This document shows, piece after piece, positions 14,401-26,895 of a DNA stretch of 64,000 nucleotides. Source of the DNA: Cymbidium sinense (lineage: Eukaryota; Streptophyta; Magnoliopsida; Asparagales; Orchidaceae); NCBI GenBank assembly GCA_021442155.1, contig CM038214.1, forward strand, positions 25,916,450 to 25,980,449, given 5' to 3'. A program made the translations under genes and the position numbers. Within the stretch, counting starts at the first letter, position 1. The number at the start of each line of letters is the position of its first letter. Below the pieces are notes generated by a model. It did not search any database. It was given only the letters and a program-made list of their open reading frames with translations, and was not told the DNA's origin.

Positions 14401-16030
14401 AAACCCTAAACCAAAACCATAAAACCTATAACCTAGACCCTAAACCCTAAAACCCTAAAAATGTAAACCTAAACTAAATAAAACTTAAAAATAAAATAAA
14501 AAAACCTAAATCTAAATAAAATAATAACCTAAACTTAAACCTAAACCTAAAAATAAAACAAATTAAAAAAATAAAAACTAAACTAAAATAAAATAAATAA
14601 AAACCTAAACTAAACTAAAAAAATTAAATAAACATAAAAAATAAAAAACCTAAATAAATTAAAAACTAAATGTAAAATAAAAATAAAATAAAATAAAATA
14701 AAATAAAAAAGTAAAAAAAAATCTTAAAACTAAAAATGAAAACTAAAAATAAATAAAAAATAAAACCTAAACCTCAAATTACAAAAAACATAAACCTAAA
14801 ATAAACATAAATTTAAATTAAAATAAACATAACTTAAATAAATAAAACCTAAACCTTAAACACTAAACCCTAAACCCTAATCCCCAAAAACCACAGACAA
14901 CCTAAACCTAAACTGAAAACCCTAAACCCTAAAAACCTATAAACCTAAACCAATACTAAATAAAACCTACAAATAAAATAAATAAGAAAACCTAAACTTA
15001 AATAAAATAAAAATAATAACAAATAATAAAAACCAAAATAAAATGTAAAACTAAACCTAAACCTAAAGGTAAAAATAAAATTAAATAAAATATAAAAGCT
15101 AAGCTAAAATAAAATAAATAAAAACCTAAACTACACTAAAAAAATAGAATAAACCTAAAAAAACCTAAATGTAAAATAACAATAAAATCAACCTAAAATA
15201 AAAAAATAAGAACAAAATAGAAACCTAAACCTAAGCAATAAACCTAAAAATAAAACCTAAAAGTAAATAAAAAATAAAACCTAAACCCTAAACTAAAAAA
15301 AATCTAAAGTTAAAATAAAATAAACCTAAAGATAAATATAAAAAATCTAAACTAAAATAAATAAAACCTGAACCTAAACCTAAAATATACTAAACCTAAT
15401 CCCAAAGCTAAACTAAATAAAATAAAATAAATGAAAAAAAACCCAACCCTAAAAATAAACCTGAAATAGAAACCTAAAACCTAAACTTAAAAAATCTAAA
15501 ATAAAAACCTAAAGCTAAAAATAAAAAATAAAACCTAAACTTAAAATTATAAAATAAAACTTAAACCTAAAAATAAAATATAAATAAAACTAAACAAAAA
15601 AAGTTAAACGTAAATGTAAACCTAACCTAAAAAATAAACTAAAATAAAAAATTTAAACTAAAAAAATAAACATGAAATAAATAAACTAAACTAAAAAAAT
15701 AAACCTAAATAAACATATAAAATAAACTAAATAAACCTAAACCTATCAATTCCATTAATTTTTTTCTTTTAAAAAAACCTAAACCCTAAACACTATATTC
15801 TAAACCCTAAAGTCTAAAACTAATTGTAAATAGTGTGCCCTAAACCTATAACCCTAAACCCTAAACCCTAAACCTTTAACACTAGACCCTAAAACCAAAA
15901 TTAATCCTAAACTATAAACCCTAAGCACTAAGCCATAAAATGTAATCATTAAACCCTAAACCCTAAACCCTAACCATAAACCTAACCCTAAACCCTAAAG
16001 CCTAAAGCCTAAAGCTTAAAACCCTAGATT
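11432..16030 (+). repeat. Tandem ~3.2 kb composite repeat, copy 2, plus lead-in to island C
   Basis: This is the second copy of the sub-block series (12056, 13120, 14452, 14935). It continues past the point where copy 1 breaks off into a longer A-rich block (15000-15740), which ends in TAAACCTAAACCTATC followed by a T-rich stretch, then a short CCCTAAA block running into island C. The sub-block series and the lead-in recur at 24907-28488. C-runs are well preserved at 13520-13700, giving a reference for the degraded copies. No gene is visible. Confidence 0.75.
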
Positions 16031-19000
16031 TAACTTGGACAATTTTAGGTTTCCTTATCTCAGAACTTAATCTAACCTTTTGATGTATACTGTCCATTCA
16101 TCTTTTATCTGTATGCCTTTTTATTTTTTATCTTTCTATTCCTTTTTGTGTATTTTGTGGATGCTTCACACAGATATTACATGCTATCTTGATCTCTGTG
16201 TCATGATTTGGTGTTTTAATTGCTTCTCCTTCATTTGGAGGCTCTCTGCTTTTGGCATTTAGACTGATAAAGGGCTGTTGTTGACCTATGTGCATACTAA
16301 TACTCTGCATTGGAATTTTGTTGAGCTATGTGTCAGCTGCTATTAATTTTATAACACCAATCCTATTGGGGATTTTAATATCAATGCTGCCTTCATTCCT
16401 AATCCTAGTGGGCTTAATCATTGCTGGATGGAGATATTTATTTTGATGGGATTAGCTACTGCCATTAATTTTTGCAACCTGCTGTTTCTCAAAGATATTA
16501 CTGCTTGGAGCATCTTAGTTATCAATGTTGTTTATATGCATTGTATTAGTGTTCATGCTAGTTGCAATATTGATTTTGATGATTTACTGGTAGGTTGTTG
16601 GATTTTAATTGATAATGACTGTTGGCTGGCTTTTGACATGCTGCTTGTCTCCCCTATTAGATCTTGGGCTACTGCTGATATTCTCTTTGAATCTAGCTTG
16701 GAGCTGACATTTTCCTTTTATTTCTGAGAGTTATCCTTTATTTTATTTTTCTGCATGAAGAGGTTTTTTGGCCTTTTTGTTGATATTAATCTTTTTGGCT
16801 ATTGTCTATATTAGAATCTGGACCCCATTTAGCATGCTCTCTTTGGAATCCACTTTCGATTCAGGTCCCTTTGGTGGGATCTTGTTGTTTTCTTCTTTTC
16901 TTCCACCTATCATGGTTGTTTTTGCAAGTTTTCTTATAGTCTGTTGACCTCCTTTTTCGGTAGACTTATTATTGTGCAGAAATTTGATATTACTTCTTGG
17001 TTATCTTTTTATGCTTCTTTTACTTTGCTTGGGTGGAATCTCTGGCATTATGTTGTTTCTTTCTGCACTATATATTTTTTGATCTGGATGGAATTTCTTT
17101 AGATTGTTTCTTGCTATTTTATTTAGCAGATCCTTTTCGTGCAGAATGTTTCTGAGATTGGGGCTTTGGTCAATCACTTTTACTGCTCTTGTTTGAAGAT
17201 AATTTGTTTTTTGCTGGCTGTCTTCTCTTGCTCCCTGCAGTAATGGGTTTTCATGTTGGCCTCGTTTTGGTTTCTTGTGTTTACCCTCTCATTACGGACC
17301 TATTTGCTTATATATTTTGATCTAGAAAGGTCATGTTATTCCTTTCAATGCTAGTCATTGGTTTTTTGGGTCCTGTTTCCAAATTGCTATCTTTGTGATT
17401 TATGGTTGTTTTTTTATTCTCAATTTTCCAATAGTTTGTGTTATTATCAGCTGGGCTAATTTAGATCACACATGTTATTGCTATTTACATCCTGGTTCTG
17501 TTTGCCATAGTCAGAATTCTTCTTTTTTATTATGGGATCCATTTTATGCACTGTCTACTCTTAATGGCTTTTCCTATGGTCAACTTGTTGATACCTCCTT
17601 TCTTAGTTGTTGGATGATATGGGCCCTTGAGGCTACTGTCAATCTTGTTGTTTCTAGACTTGTTTCCCATGCTCAGCAGGTTTGGAGTTACTTAATGGAT
17701 TTTCATTCTGCCATTGTTGAGGTTGTGGGTACTCTTTTGGTGGGAATTACTTGAACTCATTCATTCTCTATTTTATATCTTTTTCTTAAAGTTTGCTTTT
17801 CATAATGGGTGTAAAAGCTGTAATGTCTCCATTGTTGGTTTTTTTTGAGTACTTGCCCTTGACAAGTTTTCTTTATTTTTCTTATCTATCTTTCTTGCTG
17901 TCTGAGGATCTGTTGGTCTTCCCTGCTGTTATTTTCCCTCTGTATGCTATGATGGGAACATGCAAATCTTGAAGATCATTCTTCTATTCAACTTGAAATT
18001 AATCAATGGTTTATCTTATATGCATAATTGGGTTATTGGCCAACCTCCTGGTTATTACTATCATTATCCTTGGCGGAATTGGATTAATGTGACTAAGCAA
18101 TCTGCTACTTAACTATTTTCTCTGAATGTCTCTTACTGGATTGGCTTGTGGTGGGGAGCTGTTCATTACCTATCCCTCCCTATCTACTACTTTTGCTCAT
18201 TCCTACTATTTTCTGTAACTGTAGACAGCTGAGTTGGGGTTTTGCTGACTTTCTTGCTCTTTGCAGCTTAATTACATTTATCCAAGGTAGGATAGCTGTT
18301 GAGCATCAAATGGTTGCAACCTTCCTTATTGCTATTACTTTGCTATTTTTGATATCCCATGTTTACTTTAATATCTCTTTACAGGAATGGAATTGTATCA
18401 TTACCTCCATTGTTAGTTTTTGGTCTTTAGAGTACCTTGTTCAGCAAGTGCTCTTTATTTTCTTTGTCTTATTTTGCTGCTAATTTTTGGGTTGTTGCTG
18501 ATCTTTCCTGTTGTTATTTCACCTCTCTTGGCTATAATGAGAACATGCAGATCATGAGTATTCTTCTGCTTTACCTGCTCTTAATCATTGTTTTATCTTT
18601 TATTGATAGTTGGGTTATTGCTCACCCAGCTGGTTATTACTGTCATTGCTTTTGGCAGAACTGGATTACTATTTCTGCTACTAAGCAACTTGTTACAGTT
18701 GTTACTAAACTTTTGGATCTGATTATCTCTTCCTGGAATGTTTTATGGTGGGGAGCTGCTCTCTACCTATTTTTTATTATATGCTATTTTCTTTTCAATC
18801 ATCGATGTATATCAGTGGTCAATTGGCAGGGGTTTCTTGACTTTCGGTTTCTTCGACTTACTTAATTCATCTGACTGGCAATGTGGTGTTGACTATTTGT
18901 TATTTGTAGCTTATGGGCTTTGCAGCCGGCCTGAAAACCATTTTAATTCTTGCCTCTCTTATCTTTTTCCTAGCTTTCTTAGAATAATGCAGACCACTTT

Positions 19001-19793
19001 TAAGATGATCTTAACTAATTCACATTCAAACCCTATCATGCTCTATCTGAATGGGTAGACTTATAGTGAGCTTGCTGCCTAATGCTGAATATGATGTACT
19101 TCTTGTATTGGTGCTGGGAATTCATTGACATGGTGTCTTATATCGGGTCTTATTTCCAGGATGGGAACCCCTTCTCATTCTGGCTTTTGCTGATTCTCTA
19201 TCTATCCTATATTTCATTATATTTGTTGGTACTAAGGTTATCAAGACTTTTATCAAATGGATGCAATACAGGTTTATTGGCTATGATGGTTGTGATGATT
19301 TCACTCCCTTTTGGTTTGGTAGTAGCTCTTGTCATGTAACCCTTCTGTTGAAGTTTGGATGCTCATATTTTCCTCTTCCCCAACTTAGTGTGACTGAGCC
19401 TGAGCCTTCTCTATCACAACTCTTTACTATCATTCTCAGATTATGCAGTTTTCAGTTATCATTTTATCTGTGTTACCTTAACTGCTCTAAGTTCTTTCTT
19501 TTTACATTCTTGCAGGTGCTTCTCTCTTGTCCTCTTGTAGGTTTGCTCCAGAGTGTCATGCATTCTCCCATCCTGCAGAGCATTGGCCCTAATCTTCCAT
19601 TGGCTTATTATGTTACTCAATTTGTATCATTTGATTGCTTTATTGATTTCTTTTGCTTTTGGTTATACTTAGATAGGGGATTTACTCCCTAGGCTGATTG
19701 TAGCTCTTTGAGCAATAGTTCTGGAGTTTATACCCTTTAAGGACCTTGTAACCCTCTTTTTGTGGCAATAAAATTCCCCTACATGGGGTTCCC
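16031..19793 (+). mobile_element. T-rich retroposon-like island C (longest)
   Basis: This 3.8 kb T-rich island begins abruptly after CCCTAGATTTAACTTGG and ends with AATAAA (19767-19772), the CCCCTACATGGGG hairpin and an A-run (19794-19802). Island E shares its start, order and end but lacks the segment about 17782-18620. Inside are two related modules: GAACATGCAAATC...CTGGTTATTACTATCATTA at about 17950, and GAACATGCAGATC...CTGGTTATTACTGTCATTG at about 18540. Several hydrophobic open frames occur (for example 17395-17754, 18437-18865, 19261-19692). None carries a reverse transcriptase, RNase H, integrase or other motif I can recognise. Polypyrimidine tracts ending in TGCAG (for example about 19505-19516) look like plant 3' splice sites, so it may derive from a gene or pre-mRNA. 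Identity is unknown. Confidence 0.6.
17945..18760 (+). repeat. Internal duplicated module in island C
   Basis: Two diverged copies of a ~590-base module lie head to tail, starting at about 17945 and 18531. Both contain TATGATGGGAACATGCA or TATAATGAGAACATGCA, then GGGTTATTG, CTGGTTATTACT, a TGG-rich stretch and ACTAAGCAA, then GTGGTGGGGAGCTG further on (18150 and 18746). Island E keeps only one such module, consistent with unequal exchange or replication slippage between the two. Confidence 0.55.
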
Positions 19794-19802
19794 AAAAAAA
19801 AA
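19767..19802 (+). promoter_or_regulatory. Polyadenylation-like 3' end of island C
   Basis: AATAAA at 19767-19772 is followed by CCCCTACATGGGG, which can fold into a 4-bp stem with a 5-base loop, then CCC and nine As. The same arrangement closes islands D, E and F, and a weaker version closes B. It is the expected layout of a processed transcript end. Confidence 0.65.
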
Positions 19803-20225
19803 GCCTAAAACCCTAGACATTAAACCCTAAACCCTAAACCTTAAAGCCCAAACCAAAAACCTTAAACCTTAATCTAACCCTAAACCCTAAGCTAACCCTA
19901 AACCCTAAACCAAAAAAACCCTAAACCCTAAAGCCAAATCACTAAACCCAAAAGCCTAAAACCTAAAGTCTAACCCTAAATGCTAAACCCAAAAACCTAA
20001 AATCCTAAACCCTAAAACCCTAAACCCTAAACCTTAAACCCTAAACCCTAAACCCGAACGTAAACCATAAACCTAAAATTAACCCTAAACCTTAAACACC
20101 TAAACCCTAAACCCTAAAAGCCTAAACCCTAACTCTACACCTTAAACCATAAATCCTAAACCCTATACCCTAAACCCTATACCCCAAACCCTAGACCCAA
20201 ACTCTAAACCATAAACCCTAAACTC
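19803..20225 (+). repeat. Telomere-like spacer between islands C and D
   Basis: About 420 bases of degenerate CCCTAAA repeats with distinctive variants (GCCCAAACCAAAAACC, CCCGAACGTAAACC, CTCTACACCTTAAACC). The spacer between islands E and F (31370-31838) carries the same variants in the same order, so islands and spacer were duplicated together. Confidence 0.85.
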
Positions 20226-21872
20226 TGAATGGGTGGCTTTATGGCTAGCTAGATGTTATTTGTTGTCTTGGTTGTTTGTTGTCTTGGTTATCTACTGTCT
20301 TGGTTTTTCAGGATTCCAATGTTGGCTCTCCTTTGAACCCCCTAAGTGTCTATGATGTTTCTTTATTCTATATTTGGATTATCTTATGGTGGGTGAAATA
20401 ATTGTTTTATTATTTTATCTGTTGACTATGGGACTTTAGGGTCTTATGTCCAGCAAGCTGCTTATGGGGTTGGCTTACTAATTATCTTTGCTATTTTTTT
20501 TGGGCTGCTGCTTATCACCTGATATCTGTGGACTACTGAATCTTCTACTATTTTTTCATCTTGGTTCAGTTAGGATTGCAAAAATCCTTGTGATTATGTT
20601 TCTATCTACTTTGTTTTTATTTTATGCACTATCTATTCTGAATGGGTGGTTCTATGGATAGCTGCTATCTTTTGCCTTGCTATCTTGGTTGTTTGTTGAT
20701 CTGGATTATCAAGTTTTATGCCCAGCATGTTGTTACTGGGGCTGTCTTTCTGGCTATCTTTATTTGGTGATGTTTACAGTGGGATGCAGCCTATTTCCTT
20801 AGGTTACTAGTACAACTAATCTGTTGCTGCATTCTCACCTTGGTCTTGTTAGACTTCTGCAACACTTGTTGTATTTGGGTTTGGGTTCTGCTGCCTTGCT
20901 TAACATTTTCTTTTTGTTAACTTCTGCAATGGCTATTAATAAGGGGGTTGTTAGCATCTACATTGCTTATTATGATTGTGTTTCTTTTCTGGACTATACT
21001 TCAGGGCTGTACTCCTGGCCTAAAAGTTTCATATATGTCTCACATGTTTGGCTCATTGATTTGCTTAGTAGGATTTCAGTAGGTTGCTTTTTTTGTTGTT
21101 CTCTTGTGGTGGGTTTTTATGCTGGCCTAATTATACTCTTGGCTATGGTTTTAAAAGGGATTCTCATAAAGATGGCTCATTTCGATATGTAAAGGGATTC
21201 TCATGCCATGGTGACTATATTGATGATAATTTTCCTGCATGGGACCCCTTATCTTTCTGCTCTTTGCTATCTCCTATCTATATTATATATGGCTTTGTTT
21301 AGGTTTGTACTAAGGCAAAACTTTCAACAAATGCTTTCTTCTCACAGGTTTGTAGGTTATGATGGCTATGATGATTTCACTCCTTTGTTTGATAGTAGCT
21401 CTTGTGATGTAATCATTTCGCTGAAGTTTGGATGCTCATATTTGCTTCTACCCCAATTTGGTGTGACTGAGCCTGAGGCTTCTTTCACACACTTCTCTAT
21501 AATTTTCCTCAATTTATGCTGCTCTCATTTTTCACTTTCTCTGTACAACTTTAACTATTCTAATTTCTATCTTTCTTCATTTTTGCAGATGCACTTCTCT
21601 TTTTCTCTTGCAAGTTTGCTCTCTACTGGCATGCATTCTATCATCCTGAAGAGCTTTGGCCCTGATCTATCCATTGGCTTATCTATGTTAATCACTTTGT
21701 ATCTTTTGCTTTACTTTTCTCTTTTATTTTACTTTTGGTTGTACTTAGATAAGGGATTTACTCTCTAGGCTGATTGTAGCTCTTTGAGTAGTAATTTTGG
21801 AGTTTATCCCCTCTTAAGGATCTTGTAACCCTTTTTTTGTGGCAATAAAATTCCCCCTATATGGGGTTTCCC
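20226..21872 (+). mobile_element. T-rich retroposon-like island D
   Basis: This 1.65 kb island starts at CTGAATGGGTGGCTTTATGG and ends with AATAAA (21844-21849), CCCCTATATGGGG and an A-run (21873-21883). It is collinear with islands F and G; its last ~600 bases also match the last part of island C, so C and D are related families. Open frames at 20824-21192 and 21208-21768 are hydrophobic. The second includes a block reading HRFVGYDGYDDFTP and LKFGCSY that is shared with C, E and G. I recognise no known protein domain and call no gene. Confidence 0.6.
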
Positions 21873-21883
21873 AAAAAAAAAAA
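21844..21883 (+). promoter_or_regulatory. Polyadenylation-like 3' end of island D
   Basis: AATAAA is followed by CCCCTATATGGGG, a perfect inverted repeat around TATAT, then TTTCCC and eleven As. It matches the ends of islands C, E and F. Confidence 0.65.
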
Positions 21884-23234
21884 CCATAAACCCTAAACAA
21901 TAAACATTAAACCCTAAAAACCTAAAAACCTAAACCTAAACTAAATAGAACCTAAAATTAAAATAAATTAAATAAAACCCAAAAATAAAATAAATTAAAA
22001 AAATCCAAACCTATATAAAATAGAAATCTAAACTAAAAACTAAACCCAAAGATAAACTAAAACATAAAATAAAATAATTAATAAAACTAAATTAAAATAA
22101 AATAAATAAAACCTTAACTAAACTAAAAAAATAAAATAAACTTAAAAATAAAATACCTAAATAAAATAAAAACTAAATGGAAAATAAAAAATAAGCATAA
22201 AATAAAAACTAAATAATAACCTATACCTAAAAAATAACTCAAAAATAATACCTAACAATAATTAAAGAACTAAACCTAAACCTTAAACTTAAAAAAAAAA
22301 AACCTAAAATAAACATAAACCTAAAATAAAATAAATTAAATTTAAACCCTTAATTCTAAACCCAAAACCTAAAACCCAAAATCATAAACCCTAAACCCTA
22401 AACCCTAAAACATTAAACCCTAAACCCTAAAACCCTAAACCCTAAATCCTAACTGTAAACCTACCACTCTGGGCCACAACCCTAAACTCCCTAAACCTCA
22501 AACCCTAAACTAAACCAAAACCCTAAACCACAACCTAAACCCTAACCCACACCTAAACTAAATATAACCTAAAAATAAAATAAATAAACTTAAACCTAAA
22601 TAAAATAAAATAATAAAATAAAATAAAACCTAAAAACCTAAACTAAACTTAAAACAAAATAAAATAAAACTAATTTAAAATAAAATTAAATAAAAACATT
22701 AAACTAAAAATAAAACTAAAGTAACCTAAATAGAAAAAAAAAAAATCATCCTAAAATAAAAACCTAAACCTAAGTAATAAACTTAAAATAAATAAAAAAT
22801 AAATCTAAACCTAAATAAAATAAATAAAATAAAACCTGGACTAGAAAAAACTAAAAAATAAACCTAAACCTGAATAAAGTAAACATAAACAAAACCTAAA
22901 CTAAATAAAATAAAATAAACTAAAATAAACTAAACTTAAAGATAAACCTAAAATAAAATCTAAAATCTAAAAGTAAAAATGTAAAATAAAACCTAAACCT
23001 AAACCTTAAAAATAAAATAAAACATAAACCTAAAAAAAACTAAACTAGAAAATAAACGTCTAAACCTAAAAAAAAAACTAAAATAAAACTAAAATAAATA
23101 ACTAAATAAAATAAAATAAAATAAAAATAAACATAAGAAAAATCTAAAATAAACAAAATAAATTAAATAAACTAAACTTAGGTTTCATCATTAAAGAAAC
23201 CCTAAATGCTAAACCTTAAACACTAAACTCTAAT
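21884..23234 (+). repeat. A-rich composite array after island D
   Basis: CCTAAA/AAATAAA-rich DNA with a short CCCTAAA block at 22380-22560, ending in TAAACTTAGGTTTCATCATT at about 23175. The whole segment is collinear with 33483-34935 after island F. Within 22460-22490 there is already a small patch of altered repeat (CCACTCTGGGCCACAACC), a foretaste of the rewritten region that follows. No gene is visible. Confidence 0.85.
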
Positions 23235-26200
23235 CCTCCACAGGCTGAGCCATGAAACCCAAAATACTTGATCCCAGGCCCACCTGACTCACCCAAAATA
23301 CCTAAACCCTAAACTACTAAACCCCCCTAAACCTAACCCCAAACCAAACCCTACCCAACCCTATGGGCCACAGGCCCTGAGCTCTACCCTGGGCCACTGA
23401 GCCCAACCCACACCCTGGGCACTAAACTGACCTGATCATCTGGGCTATGGGCCTTCCCTGGGCCCTGGGCTTTACCTGTGCCCTCCCACCCTAACCTGGG
23501 CCCTGAGCCCACCTCAGGAAACCACTGAGCCCTAAAGCTTAAAGGCTTGGGGCCCATGGGCCACATGATCCTGAGCTGGGCCATAACTGACCTGAGCCGG
23601 GAACAGATCCTGAGGCTGGGCCCTGGGCTCTTGTCAGTAGGCCCAGATCTGACCTGGGCCCACTGATCCTGACCCAAACCACCCACCCTGGATCTAAATC
23701 TTGGGCCCAGGCCCTGACCACTGACCTAAATGCTGACCCTGACCCTGGGCTCAAGCCAAATAAACCAACAGGCCTAAAACTCCTCAATCCTAAACACTAA
23801 ACCCTAAACCCTAAGATCCTGGCCTTGGGGCTAAAGCTGACCCTTAAACCTGGCCCAAACTCTAGGCTCTAACCTAACATGACCCTGGACCCCGGACCCT
23901 CTCTAAAAAATGTAAACCTAAAAATAAAATATAAAATACCATTTAAACAAAATAATAACCTAAACTTAAACATAAACCAAAATAAAATAAAATAAAAATA
24001 AAATGTATATAAGATAAATAAAAACTAAAGATAAAATAAACATAAAATAAAACCTAAATAAACTAAAACTAAATGTAAAATAAAAATAAAATAATACTAA
24101 AATAAAATAAAATAAAAACTAAATAAAATCCTAAACCTAAAAAATAAACCTAAAAAAAATAAAAAATAAATCATAAACTTTAAACTAAAAAAAACCTAAA
24201 CCTAAAATAAACATAAACCAAAATTAAAATAAACTAAAGTAAAATAAATAAAACCTAAACCCTAAACCTTAAACCTAAACCCTAGTGACCCTAAATCATA
24301 AACTGACCCCACTAAATCCTAAACCACTGATGCTGGGCACCCAAAATGACTGACCACATCCCCAAACCCAATACCAGGGTGTAAACAGGCCCTCCAGTCT
24401 TGCCCTACCTACCACAACCAACCCTGGTTCCTGAGCCTTACCCTAAGACCACTGACCCAGGCCATACCCTGAGCTCAGGTCTAGGCCCACTGACTGACCC
24501 CAGACCTCTCAGGCCCTGGGCCCTGGCCACAAAACTGACCCTCCTCACCAGGCTTGGGCCTGGGCCCTACCCAGACCCTCGCCTCAGGGGTTGAGCCACT
24601 GAGCCACCAGACCACTGAAAGGCCACTGAATGGACACATAACCCACCTGGGCCCTGACCATGACCCACCCTGATCTGACCTGGGCCCTGACTGGCCTGGC
24701 CAACCACCTACCTAAATCTAATCCACTGACCTATGCTACCCTGAGCCCTAACTATAAAGGCATGGGCCATACCCAAATGATCCTGGGCCTCAACCTGGGC
24801 TTCAACCCTTAATGACCCTTAAACCTAGCCCTAAACTGCGCTACCACACCAAACCCTAACTCACACCACTAAACCATAAATCCTAACTGGACCATACTCC
24901 CTATGTGAGCCTAAACTAAATAAACCTAAAAAATAAAATAAAATAAATAAATACCTAAATTTAAACAAAATAATAACCTAAACTTAAACCTAAAATAAAA
25001 ATATATATATAATGTAAACTAAAATAAAATAAATAAAACCTAAACTAAACTAAATAAGTAAACATAAAAATAAAACCTAAATAAACTAAAACTAAAGTAA
25101 AATAAAATAAAATAAAATAAAATAAATAAAATTAAATATAATCTTAAACCTAAAATAAACCAAAATAAATAAAAAAATAAAACCTAAACCTTAAATAAAC
25201 TTAAACATAAAGTTAACTAAAATACTAAATAAATAAACCTAAACCCTAAACCTTAAAACCTAAATCCTGAGGCGTGGACACTAAATAAACCCTGACACTG
25301 ACCCTATTTTAAACCCTAACCCCAAACCGGACTATACTAAACTTGCCCTCCACTGACCTAAACCCTGTGCTTCCACTTGTCTATGCTCCCTACCCAGACC
25401 CTCACTTTAAAGTGGGAACCCTGACCCTACTGACCTGAGCTTTAAACCCTCTAAACCAAACACTAAAATAGACCCTACCCCAAACCTTCACTGATCTGAC
25501 CTACCACTAACTGACCCTGGCCCTACCCCCAACCACTGCCTACCTTGTTAAAACTGGGCCCTGACTAACCCTATGCTAACCCCAAGACCCTCCTACTCTA
25601 AACCATGAGCATCTTTACCATAAATGACCCACACCTGGGCCTTAAACCTTCAACTACTAAATGCTAAACCCTCCCTGGGCCTAAAGCTAAACCCTAAACC
25701 CTGATCCTGCCCTAAACCCTGGGCTCTCTAAACTGAGCCATCATGCAACTGGACCCTGGACCTGGGCCACTAAAATGTAAACCTAAACTAAATAAAACCA
25801 AAAAATTAAATAAATGCCTAAATTTACAAAATAATAACCTAAACTTAAACCTAAACATAAAATAAAATAAAATATATAAAATGTAAACTAAAATAAAATA
25901 AATACAAACCTAAACTTAACTAAATAATAAAATAAACATAAAAATAAAAAAGCTAAATAAATTAAAAACTAAATGTAAAATAAAAATAAAGCTAAAATAA
26001 AATAAAATAAAAACAAAATAAAATCCTAAACCTAGAAAATAAACCTAAAATAAATAAAAAATAAACCTAAAGAAATTAAAACTAAACCTAAAATAAATAA
26101 AAAAATTAGAATAAACTAAACTAAAATAAATAAACATAAAATCTAAACCTTCCCTAAACCCTACTATAAACCCTAAACCATAAACCCTGACTGACCCTAA

Positions 26201-26895
26201 TCCTTCAAACCCTGGGCTAAACTTACTGACTACCACGTGCTAAACCCAAAATGCTGAGGCTAAGTAAAATGTGCCAAAAACTAAACCCCATCTGACCTGG
26301 CTAAACACAAACCCAAAACCAAAGCCCAGGCATTAAACTTGGGCCACCTGACCAAACCATGGGCCACTGAGCCCTAAACCCAAAACCTGAACTGACCACT
26401 GACCTGACCTGAACTGGGCTCTGCGCCTGACCCTCTTATGACTGGGCTTGGGGCTCTGGGCTTTAACCTACTGGGCCCTGAGTACTGGAGTCCTGACTTG
26501 GGCGGAAACTGGGCTGACCTAAACTGGGCCACTGAAACTACCTCACTGACTTTAGATCATGGGCCCTGGGCCTTTGACCCTGAGCTGGGCCCTGGGCCCT
26601 GAGCCTAAACCTGAGTGCTGACTAGTCTGGGCCATGATCTCACTTTCTGACCTGACCTAGTACCCAGGCCACTAAACCTAAACCCTATACCCTGACCTGA
26701 GGTGCTACCCTAAACCCCACTGGGCTCAGGCCACTCCTGGGCCCTACCCCACTAACCCAGGCCCTAATCCAGGCCCTACCCTGGGCTAAACCTGGGCCAC
26801 ACCTGATCCTCCACTGGCTGGGTTGTGACCTAAATCATAACCCGGACCAGATCTGACCCTAAATCTGAGCCATAAACCATAACCTGACCCTCCCT
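23235..26895 (+). repeat. Telomere-like array with CCCTAAA rewritten to CCCTGGG/CTGACC
   Basis: Four telomere-like blocks (about 23235-23910, 24275-24910, 25265-25775 and 26185-26895) are GC-rich and full of CCCTGGG, CTGGGCC, CTGACC and CTGAGCC. The A-rich blocks between them are ordinary. Aligned by eye with sister copies, the altered blocks are CCCTAAA repeats with A changed to G plus small deletions. For example CCATAAAACATACAACC and CCCTAGACCCTAGACC at 13082-13110 correspond to CCATCATGCAACTGG and ACCCTGGACCTGG at 25738-25768; likewise TCCTAAAGTGTAAACC at about 8165 corresponds to ACCAGGGTGTAAACAGG at about 24372. Open frames here (23384-23686 minus, 23539-23787 minus, 24400-24594 plus) come from this composition and are not genes. 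Confidence 0.8.

Noticed and set aside
23384..24594. Gly/Pro-rich open frames in the GC-rich blocks (both strands)
   Set aside because: They lie in rewritten telomere-like repeats whose sister copies are plain CCCTAAA. They follow from the altered composition.
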